5,898 nt of DNA from Lysobacteraceae bacterium. GTDB taxonomy: Bacteria; Pseudomonadota; Gammaproteobacteria; Xanthomonadales; Xanthomonadaceae. Positions 1 through 5,471 of this stretch are shown in pieces. Positions within the stretch are counted from its first letter, which is position 1, and the number at the start of each line of letters is the position of its first letter. The DNA lies in NCBI GenBank assembly GCA_003449515.1, contig DMHI01000136.1, positions 8,668-14,565 on the forward strand, in the 5' to 3' direction. Both the position numbers and the translations under genes were made by a program. Under the pieces are notes generated by a model, which was given only the letters and a program-made list of their open reading frames with translations, ran no database searches and was not told where the DNA came from.

Positions 1-44
1 GCGCGGGCCAGTGGGCGACGGCCGGGAGGCGTGTTCGGGGCCAT
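1..44 (-). CDS. Possible N-terminus of an unidentified protein (partial)
   Basis: An ATG on the minus strand at 44-42 lies 4 bases past the TetR stop codon and opens a frame that stays open to the window edge, reading MAPNTPPGRRPLAR. The tight spacing suggests a second gene in the same operon as the repressor. TetR regulators are often followed by an efflux pump or transporter gene, so that is a reasonable guess, but 14 residues do not identify a family. No convincing Shine-Dalgarno sequence is visible, so expression would depend on translational coupling. It could also be chance, since GC-rich DNA has few stop codons. Confidence 0.35.
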   Translation of the reverse strand, partial: MAPNTPPGRRPLAR

Positions 45-48
45 GGAT

Positions 49-651
49 TCAGGTCTCGGAGGGAGGAGGTGACGGTGCCTGTCGGCTCGGGTCGGCCTCG
101 GCGGCGAAGGCCCGGATTTTCGATTCGATCAGCGCGGCGAGGCGCGGACGGGCTTCGGGAGGCAGCGGGCTGACGCTGAAGAACTGGTTCCAGAACAGGC
201 CGTCCGCCGCCAGCAGCAGCAGGTAGCGCTCGAGTTCGGCGTCGTCCCAGCGCCAGTCGGCGAAGTCGCGGCGCACCTGCGCGCGCACCGGATCGAGCAA
301 TCCGGGATCGATCATCGCGGCACTCAGCATTCCCGAGACGAAGCGCCGGTGCGCCTCGTCATCACCGGCGAGGCTGCAGCGCACATGGCCGAGCAGGCGC
401 GCGGCCTTCATGCAGGGCAGTCCGGCGTCGACGGCGAGCGTCTGTGCGTTCTGCTCCCAGGCCGCGATATCGGCCTCGATCAGCGCCTTCAGCAGGTCTT
501 CCTTGGTGCGGAAGTGGTAGGTGATGCCGCCGCGCGTGACGCCCGATGCCGCGGCGAGGGTCTCGAAGGTCAGGTGCCCGGCGCCGCGGGTCTCGACGAT
601 CCGTCGGGCGGCATCGAGCACCTTCTGGCGGGCTTTGGGCGGACGGGTCAT
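49..651 (-). CDS. TetR/AcrR-family transcriptional repressor
   Basis: A 200-residue DNA-binding regulator, the usual TetR-family length. The N-terminal TetR_N helix-turn-helix spans about residues 8-55: VLDAARRIVE, then LTFETLAAASGVTRGGITYHF (the turn and recognition helix at about 28-47) and the family hallmark F-x-T-K-E-D-L-L. The remaining ~140 residues are helical and should form the ligand-binding and dimerisation domain; the ligand is unknown. The ATG at 651 is preferred over an in-frame ATG at 714, because the longer version would translate through the CTGTACA inverted repeat at 663-684 and adds a tail unlike TetR proteins. No Shine-Dalgarno precedes the ATG. A possible -10 (TACAGT, 667-662) would give an almost leaderless mRNA. 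The operator just upstream suggests autorepression. Targets may include a gene beginning at 44 and continuing off the left edge. The family call is secure; the physiological role is not known. Confidence 0.93.
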   Translation of the reverse strand: MTRPPKARQKVLDAARRIVETRGAGHLTFETLAAASGVTRGGITYHFRTKEDLLKALIEADIAAWEQNAQTLAVDAGLPCMKAARLLGHVRCSLAGDDEAHRRFVSGMLSAAMIDPGLLDPVRAQVRRDFADWRWDDAELERYLLLLAADGLFWNQFFSVSPLPPEARPRLAALIESKIRAFAAEADPSRQAPSPPPSET

Positions 652-662
652 GAGGCGCCGAA

Positions 663-684
663 CTGTACAGGATGTTTTGTACAG
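663..684. promoter_or_regulatory. Probable TetR operator (perfect inverted repeat)
   Basis: CTGTACA at 663-669 is repeated as its exact reverse complement TGTACAG at 678-684 with an 8-bp spacer. Half-site centres are 15 bp apart. Each half contains TGTACA, itself a palindrome, so TGTACAG also occurs as a direct repeat at 664-670 and 678-684. The site lies 12 bp upstream of the TetR start and is unusually AT-rich for this window. Its position fits an autorepression operator covering the regulator's promoter: a candidate -10 TACAGT at 667-662 on the minus strand lies within it, although no good -35 is seen. Binding is inferred from position and symmetry. Confidence 0.72.
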
Positions 685-765
685 AAAAAGGCCGCCAGTG
701 TTCCGCAGGTGCAACGCATGCTTGCCAGGGACGCAACGACTGCCGTCGATGCAACCCGCCGCGAC

Positions 766-2310
766 TCAGCGGGGGGCCACCAGCATGCCGTCGAACCGCA
801 CCCGATGGCGCGCGCCGTCGGCCAGTGCTTCGCAGTGGTAGTCGCCATTGGCGGCCAAGGCGCGGTCGCGGATCGCGGCGATCGGTCGGGCGTCGTCCGG
901 GCCGCTCTCCAGGCACCACGCGATATCGACGCTGCCCACCCCCGGCGTCACCGAGACACGCAGGTCGAAGCGCCGCGCACCGCGCGCCAACCCGGCTTCG
1001 AGGCCCGCCTGCGCCATCCGGTAAAGCAGCACCTTCCAGTGCTCGGGAAGGTCCTGCACCGGGCCATCGAGGGCGGCCGACCACGTCGCCTCGTTCTCGC
1101 TCGACCAATCCCACAACGGGCCATCGGCCAGCACGGCGCGCAGGTCGGCCCGGTCGAGCGCAGGCGGCTGCAGGCGCCGCAGCGCACGCTCCAGTCCGTC
1201 CTGCACCTGCCAACTGTGGCTGCGCAGGGTTTCCAGCAGGCGCCCGTCGCGCTCATCGCCGCCGCTGCGCCAGGCCATCGCGAGCGCGGTACGCAGTTCC
1301 TGCAGCGGCGGGGCGACCTGCTCGTGCAGCGACTCGGCGACAAGACGCTGGCCGTCGTCCTCGAGGGCGACGATCCGCGCCGCCAGCTCGCGCTGCTCGA
1401 ACATCGACAGGCGCAGCGCCGCGTGCTGCGCCTCGAGGCGCTCGCGCTGGTCGCGCAACTGGGACATCGCCGCGCCCAGCAGCAGGGCCGCACCGCCAAT
1501 CACCGAGCCCATGGCCTGCACGCGCAGGGGGCTCGGATGCCCCGAAAGGAAGTAGGCCAGCAGGATGCCGAGCAGGCCCACCGACCACGCCGCACCTACC
1601 CAGCCGAAGCGGAAGGCCAGCACCATGGCCGGCAGGAAGGCCAACAGCAGCAGGTGCTCGTCGAGCGCGGGGTGGGCGCGCGCCAGGCTCACCACGCCGA
1701 GGCTCACCGTGAGGGCCAGCGCGCCCTCGAACAGCCACGCCCGCGAGCGCCAGATCGCGAGGCGGTTGGCACGGATCGCCAGCAGCAGTGGTACGCCCAC
1801 CAGCAGGCCATAGAGGTCGCCAAAGCCGAAGGACATCAGCGTGCGCAGCCCCACGTCGCCGATCTCGCGGTACTGCTGCAGGTAGAGCGCCAGCGCCGGC
1901 GCCACCGTGAAGGCCGCCAGCGCGCCGGCCAGCATCAGCAGGGCCATCGTCAGCGGCCGATCCGGCGCCTCGGGCACGGCCGGGCCGCGCAGCAGCCGGA
2001 TGTAGAGCATGTAGACCAGCACCGGCATCACCGAGATCAGCACCTGGTAGGGGCCGAACAGCGGCTCACCCTCGAACAGGTGGCGGGCCAGCAGCGCGCT
2101 GCCGATATCGACGGCGGCCACCGCGGGCCAGAGCCGCACCGGCAGCCACCACACCAGCAGGAAGCGCAGCACCACCGGCCAGAAGCCGATCGCTGTCGAC
2201 ACCGCCTCGAGCGCCTGCCAGGCCACGGGATAGGCCAGCAGCACCAGGGCCAGCGCCCGCCAGCCGGGCCCTTCGCGGTGCGCCACCGGATCGCTATACT
2301 TCAGATCCAT
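766..2310 (-). CDS. MASE1-type membrane protein with histidine-kinase-like, degenerate C-terminus
   Basis: A 514-residue inner-membrane protein. Residues ~17-283 hold about 8-10 hydrophobic segments, resembling the MASE1 sensor domain of UhpB-like kinases. A polar helical linker (~284-320) leads to a HisKA_3-like dimerisation region: ESLHEQVAPPLQELRTAL with H329 where NarL/UhpB-type kinases carry the phospho-acceptor His, then LRRLQPPALDRADLRAVL like the conserved LRPxxLDxLGLxxAL element. The ATPase-like region (~425-510) keeps LYRMAQ but the usual QEALTN reads QAGLEA, so Glu is A435 and the Mg-binding Asn is A439. DNGxG reads ESGPD at 468-472, and the G2-box glycines become P476 and A479. 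It is therefore probably unable to bind ATP normally. No response regulator lies nearby. The start is the first ATG; its AGGA is immediately adjacent to the codon, so the ribosome site is poor. It could be a pseudokinase sensor or partner of another kinase; the signal is unknown. Confidence 0.82.
   Translation of the reverse strand: MDLKYSDPVAHREGPGWRALALVLLAYPVAWQALEAVSTAIGFWPVVLRFLLVWWLPVRLWPAVAAVDIGSALLARHLFEGEPLFGPYQVLISVMPVLVYMLYIRLLRGPAVPEAPDRPLTMALLMLAGALAAFTVAPALALYLQQYREIGDVGLRTLMSFGFGDLYGLLVGVPLLLAIRANRLAIWRSRAWLFEGALALTVSLGVVSLARAHPALDEHLLLLAFLPAMVLAFRFGWVGAAWSVGLLGILLAYFLSGHPSPLRVQAMGSVIGGAALLLGAAMSQLRDQRERLEAQHAALRLSMFEQRELAARIVALEDDGQRLVAESLHEQVAPPLQELRTALAMAWRSGGDERDGRLLETLRSHSWQVQDGLERALRRLQPPALDRADLRAVLADGPLWDWSSENEATWSAALDGPVQDLPEHWKVLLYRMAQAGLEAGLARGARRFDLRVSVTPGVGSVDIAWCLESGPDDARPIAAIRDRALAANGDYHCEALADGARHRVRFDGMLVAPR
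2272..2300 (+). promoter_or_regulatory. Candidate promoter for the cytochrome c5 gene
   Basis: GCTATACT includes a -10-like TATACT at 2295-2300 in a GC-rich context. The matching -35 at 17-bp spacing is TTCGCG (2272-2277), only 3 of 6 to the sigma-70 consensus. Transcription would start near 2307, about 33 nt before the GTG start codon. The element lies inside the first codons of the divergent membrane-protein gene, so the two promoter regions must overlap. Confidence 0.42.
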
Positions 2311-2339
2311 TCCTGCACCGTGCCCGACCAGGTCTTCCC

Positions 2340-2858
2340 GTGCGCAATCACGATCTCGACTTCCTGAAGCGTTTCTCGCTGATCATCGCCGCGCTGTTCG
2401 GGGTGATGGTGGTGCTCATCCTCGCCGCGCTGTACTTCAACAGCCGCAAGGTCGTCGAGCCGAACCCGATCGCCGAGGCGCGCACCATCGAGCGTATCAA
2501 GCCGCTGGGCGGCGTGTACGCCGGCGAGACCGGTGCCGCCCAGGCCGCCGTAGCCGCACAGGCCGCCGCCACCGCGGCGGCCGCCGGCGGTGCGCCCTTC
2601 GGTGGCACCACCGACGGCTCGGTGGTCTACCAGAACCTCTGCGCGGCCTGCCACGCCAACGGCGCCGGTGGTGCCCCGGCCCCGACCGCAGCGGCGTGGG
2701 CACCGCGCCTCGCGCAGGGCCGCGACACGCTCATCCGCCACTCGATCGAGGGCTTCCAGGGGGCCTCCGGCTTCATGCCGGCGCGCGGCGGCAACGCCCG
2801 CCTCACCGATGAGCAGGTGATCGCCGCGGTCGACTACATGATGGAAAAATACCGCTGA
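2340..2858 (+). CDS. Membrane-anchored cytochrome c5-type monohaem protein
   Basis: A 172-residue c-type cytochrome. One hydrophobic segment (~12-33, after a charged MRNHDLDFLKR start) acts as an uncleaved signal anchor, leaving the haem domain in the periplasm. An Ala/Gly-rich linker (~64-90) joins it to the haem domain. The haem-binding CAACH covers C101-C104-H105, preceded by VYQNL and followed by a glycine-rich GAPAP-x-W stretch typical of cytochrome c5. The likely distal ligand is M146 in GFMPARGG, and the C-terminal helix ends AVDYMMEKYR, matching the c5 pattern of MPxxGG then a YM-containing helix. Such proteins carry electrons between respiratory complexes and terminal acceptors; the partner here is unknown. 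The start is GTG at 2340, with AGGT about 6-7 bp upstream and no in-frame start closer to the promoter. It diverges from the MASE1 gene with 29 bp between start codons. Confidence 0.93.
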   Translation: MRNHDLDFLKRFSLIIAALFGVMVVLILAALYFNSRKVVEPNPIAEARTIERIKPLGGVYAGETGAAQAAVAAQAAATAAAAGGAPFGGTTDGSVVYQNLCAACHANGAGGAPAPTAAAWAPRLAQGRDTLIRHSIEGFQGASGFMPARGGNARLTDEQVIAAVDYMMEKYR

Positions 2859-2880
2859 GCCGCAGCCTCCCCGCTCGCCA

Positions 2881-2905
2881 CGACGCCGCCTTGAGGGCGG
2901 CGTCG
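2881..2905 (+). terminator. GC-rich hairpin, possible terminator after cytochrome c5
   Basis: A perfect 10-bp stem, CGACGCCGCC (2881-2890) with GGCGGCGTCG (2896-2905), closes a TTGAG loop. It begins 23 nt after the cytochrome stop codon and ends 18 nt before the nuclease start. No U-run follows (the next bases are CCGTCTCTGG), so it is not a classical intrinsic terminator. It may attenuate read-through or protect the cytochrome mRNA 3' end. Confidence 0.5.
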
Positions 2906-2913
2906 CCGTCTCT

Positions 2914-2917
2914 GGAA
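2914..2917 (+). promoter_or_regulatory. Ribosome binding site that sets the nuclease start
   Basis: GGAA, 6 bp upstream of the ATG at 2924, is a plausible short Shine-Dalgarno sequence. The frame is also open from a TTG at 2891, but that codon sits in the loop of the 2881-2905 hairpin and would place extra residues before the signal peptide. The site and the signal-peptide shape both favour 2924. Confidence 0.5.
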
Positions 2918-2923
2918 CCCGGC

Positions 2924-4774
2924 ATGACCGCATCGATCCGTTTCATCGGGCCGCGTGCCCGCGCTTCGGCACCACGGGCTCCGGCCTTGGCCATCGCGCT
3001 CACCCTGCTCGCCGGTTGCGGCGAAGCCGCTGCGCCTGCGGACGGCGTGGTCATCGAGGGCATCGCGGCGGTGCAGGGCCGCGCCGACCGCAGCCCGCAC
3101 GAGGGCCAGCGCGCCCGCATCGAGGGCGTGGTGACACGGCTGGTCGATGACGGCGCCTTCGTGCAGGCGCTCGCAGCAGACGCCGACGCCGCGACCGCCG
3201 AGGGTCTGTTCGTGCTGCCGGCCAGCGGACAGCCGGCGCTCGAGGTGGGGCAGCACATCGTCGCCGTCGGCACGGTCGCTGAATCCGGCGACGGCGCCGT
3301 GCTCACCACCCTCGCCGATGCCGCCGTGGAGCGGCGCGGTTCCGCGCCCTTGCCCGAGCCCGTGGTGCTGACCGCGGCACCCGCATCGTGGGAGGCCCTC
3401 GAGGGCATGCGCGTGCGCATCGACGCAACGCTCACCGTGGTGGGCAACCACGCACTGACGCGCTACGGCGAAGTCGATCTCGCGTTCGATGGCCGGGTGT
3501 TCACGCCCACCGAAGTGGCGCTGCCGGGTGAGCCGGCGCAGGCCGTGCGTGCGGCCAACGCGGCGCGCCGCATCGCGCTCGACGACGCCAGCAGCGCCAC
3601 CAACCCCGCCGCCATCGGCTGGTTGCCGCAGCCGCTCGGCGCCGGCATCACCCTGCGGGCGGGCAGCGTGCTCGCCGGCGTCGAGGGCGTGGTCGACGAA
3701 CGTTTCGGTGGCTACCGTCTGCAGGCCGTGCAGCCGCCGCGGCAGCTCGCAGCGGCGCCGCGGCCGGAGGCGCCGGTGGTCGGCGGCGATCTGCGTATCG
3801 CTGGCATGAACCTGCTCAACCTGTTCAACGGCGACGGCCAGGGCGGTGGGTTTCCGACCGCGCGCGGTGCGCGCGACCACGAGGCCTACACCCGCCAGCG
3901 CGCCAAGCATGTGGACGTGATCACGGCACTCGATCCGGCCATCATCGCGGCGCAGGAGCTCGAGAACGACGGCTACGGCCGCGAGTCGGCCGCGCGCGAG
4001 CTCGCCGATGCACTCAATGCCGCCCAGCCCGGCGCGCGCTGGTCGGTGGTCGCGCCGCGCGAGAAGCCCGGCGGCGACGCCATCGCCGTGGGCATCCTCT
4101 ATCGCGCCGATCGCGTCGAGGCCGTCGGTGTGCCGGCCGTGCTGCGGGGCGGCCCGTTCGACTGCGGCAGCCGGCCGCCGCTGGCGCAGGCGTTCCGGGC
4201 GGCCGGCGCGGGGCCGCGCGGCCCGCGGTTCACCGTGGTCAGCGTGCACTTCAAGAGCAAGGGCGGCTGCGAGGACGCCGAAGGGCCCGACCGCGACCAG
4301 AACGACGGCCAGGGCTGCTTCAACGCGCTGCGGGTGCAAAGTGTGGAGGCGATGGTGCGCTGGCTCGCCACCGATCCCACGCGGATGGGCGTGCCAGCCG
4401 CCGATGCGCGCGTGCTGCTGATCGGCGACTTCAACGCCTATGGCATGGAAGACCCGATGCGCCGCCTGCGCGAGCGCGGCTGGATCGACGCCTTCGCGGC
4501 CTCCGCCGGAGGCGGCATGGCGACGCCGCCCGATGCCGCGAACGCCGACGCTGCGGCCGACCGCTACAGCTTCATCTTCGACGGCCAGAGCGGGCGCCTC
4601 GACCACGCGCTGCTGAGCCCGGCGATGGCCGAGGCGCTGACCGCTGCCGCGAAGTGGCATGTCAATGCCGACGAGCCCGGCGCCTTCGCCTACGACGGCG
4701 CGCTGGGCCGCGAGCCCGGCCCGTGGCGCAGTTCCGACCACGATCCGATGCTGCTGGGCTTCGACCTGCGCTGA
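2924..4774 (+). CDS. ExeM/NucH-like endonuclease/exonuclease/phosphatase-fold nuclease, lipoprotein
   Basis: A 616-residue exported nuclease. The N-terminus has Arg residues and a hydrophobic stretch ending LAGC, so C32 is the probable lipidated Cys. Residues ~40-135 resemble the OB-fold found at the start of ExeM-type extracellular nucleases (GQRARIEGVVT...). A less conserved region follows (~140-285). The catalytic EEP domain spans ~290-616: GMNLLNLFN (N296), AAQELEND with Glu E345, SVHFKSKG with H442, LIGDFNAY with D502 and N504, LDHALLS (D560, H561) and the closing RSSDHDPM (D605, H606). All expected metal and catalytic residues are present. C449 and C465 flank an acidic DRDQNDGQG loop and could form a disulfide. 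The predicted role is Mg-dependent cleavage of extracellular or periplasmic DNA (possibly RNA), for phosphate, nucleotides or biofilm DNA. Substrate is not provable from sequence. It is 65 bp after the cytochrome and 19 bp before the hydrolase. Confidence 0.9.
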   Translation: MTASIRFIGPRARASAPRAPALAIALTLLAGCGEAAAPADGVVIEGIAAVQGRADRSPHEGQRARIEGVVTRLVDDGAFVQALAADADAATAEGLFVLPASGQPALEVGQHIVAVGTVAESGDGAVLTTLADAAVERRGSAPLPEPVVLTAAPASWEALEGMRVRIDATLTVVGNHALTRYGEVDLAFDGRVFTPTEVALPGEPAQAVRAANAARRIALDDASSATNPAAIGWLPQPLGAGITLRAGSVLAGVEGVVDERFGGYRLQAVQPPRQLAAAPRPEAPVVGGDLRIAGMNLLNLFNGDGQGGGFPTARGARDHEAYTRQRAKHVDVITALDPAIIAAQELENDGYGRESAARELADALNAAQPGARWSVVAPREKPGGDAIAVGILYRADRVEAVGVPAVLRGGPFDCGSRPPLAQAFRAAGAGPRGPRFTVVSVHFKSKGGCEDAEGPDRDQNDGQGCFNALRVQSVEAMVRWLATDPTRMGVPAADARVLLIGDFNAYGMEDPMRRLRERGWIDAFAASAGGGMATPPDAANADAAADRYSFIFDGQSGRLDHALLSPAMAEALTAAAKWHVNADEPGAFAYDGALGREPGPWRSSDHDPMLLGFDLR

Positions 4775-4779
4775 GCCGC

Positions 4780-4785
4780 TAGACT
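4780..4785 (+). promoter_or_regulatory. Candidate -10 box for a leaderless hydrolase transcript
   Basis: TAGACT (4780-4785), in the context GCTAGACT, ends 8 bp before the hydrolase ATG. A start site 7 nt downstream would fall at about 4792, giving an mRNA with 0-2 nt before the ATG. No Shine-Dalgarno is present, which fits leaderless translation. The -35 is poor: the nearest match, TTCGAC (4760-4765), is only 14 bp away. The element overlaps the end of the nuclease gene region. Confidence 0.38.
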
Positions 4786-4793
4786 CGCAGCGC

Positions 4794-5468
4794 ATGAGCC
4801 TCACGCCCGCCTTCCCCACCGGCTCCGGCCCGATCACGCTCGCCGGCCCCGCGGGCGCGATCGAAGCCGCCGTCGAGCTGCCCAAGGCCGAGGACGCGCG
4901 TCGCGGCGTCGCGGTGATCGGCCACCCGCATCCGCCCGATGGCGGCACGATGAACAACAAGGTGGTCACCACGATCGCGCGCGCGCTCGCCGAGAGCGGC
5001 ATCGCCTCGGTGCGCTTCAACTTCCGCGGCGTCGGCCGTTCGGAAGGCGTCTACGACAGCGGCCGTGGCGAGACGCTCGACTACCTCGCGGTGGCGCAGT
5101 GGCTGCAGGCGCAGCGGCCGGGCGACGCGCTGTGGCTGGCCGGTTTCTCGTTCGGCGCGTGGGTGGCGCTGCGCGCCGCGCGGCAGCTGCCGGTGCAGCA
5201 GATGATCGCGATCGCGCCGCCGGTGGGCTTCCGCGATTTCATCGGCGTGCTGGCGCCGCCCTGCCCGTGGCTCGTCGTGCAGGGCGAGGCCGACGACGTG
5301 GTCGATCCGGCCAAGGTGTTCGCGTGGGCGGAAGGCGCGGGGAACCCGCCAACGCTGGTGCGGATGGCCGAGGCCGGGCACTTCTTCCACGGCCGGCTGG
5401 TCGATCTGCGCGGCGCGATCAAGAACGGTGTGCGCAAGCAGCTGCCGCCGCTGCGCAGCCAGGCCTAG
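4794..5468 (+). CDS. Alpha/beta hydrolase, XC6422-like serine esterase/thioesterase family
   Basis: A 224-residue, probably cytosolic serine hydrolase with no signal peptide. GHPHPPDGGTMNNKVV (43-58) is the family signature and includes the oxyanion-hole region. FNFRGVGRSEG (75-85) is the usual strand-loop. The nucleophile elbow GFSFG gives S119. VVQGEADDVVD supplies the acid, most likely D167, and AGHFFHG the catalytic H196. The triad is complete and the length matches the small Xanthomonas campestris XC6422 hydrolase (PDB 2FUK, recalled from memory). Substrate is unknown; short acyl esters or acyl-CoA thioesters are candidates. The ATG at 4794 is chosen because the family-like sequence begins there and a TAGACT box sits just upstream; the frame is open back to 4659 inside the nuclease gene. 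The stop is 3 bp before zapE, so the two are likely co-transcribed and translationally coupled. Confidence 0.92.
   Translation: MSLTPAFPTGSGPITLAGPAGAIEAAVELPKAEDARRGVAVIGHPHPPDGGTMNNKVVTTIARALAESGIASVRFNFRGVGRSEGVYDSGRGETLDYLAVAQWLQAQRPGDALWLAGFSFGAWVALRAARQLPVQQMIAIAPPVGFRDFIGVLAPPCPWLVVQGEADDVVDPAKVFAWAEGAGNPPTLVRMAEAGHFFHGRLVDLRGAIKNGVRKQLPPLRSQA
5461..5463 (+). promoter_or_regulatory. Possible ribosome binding site of zapE inside the hydrolase 3' end
   Basis: AGG (5461-5463), 8 bp before the zapE ATG at 5472, lies within the last codons of the hydrolase. A second GGG sits too close to the ATG to serve. With the hydrolase stop only 3 bp upstream, ribosomes ending there could reinitiate at zapE. 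Confidence 0.35.
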
Positions 5469-5471
5469 GGC

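Noticed and set aside
652..714. Longer TetR start at 714 (ATG)
   Set aside because: It would translate through the operator palindrome and add 21 residues unlike TetR N-termini.
711..755. Three GCAAC copies (711, 733, 751) between the TetR operator and the MASE1 stop, plus an imperfect 8-bp hairpin at 733-752
   Set aside because: The copies are only 5-6 bp with unequal spacing (22 and 18 bp), and the hairpin has a mismatch and no U-run, so neither a repeat array nor a terminator can be supported.
349..2367. A 672-codon open frame on the plus strand, antisense to the TetR and MASE1 genes
   Set aside because: Its product is rich in Arg, Gln and His with no domain or hydrophobic pattern, typical of the antisense frame of a GC-rich gene. 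The minus-strand frames show clear families.
2834..5020. A 728-codon open frame on the minus strand, antisense to the nuclease and hydrolase
   Set aside because: Low-complexity Arg/Gly/His/Ala composition and no motif; the plus strand carries complete catalytic motifs over the same region.
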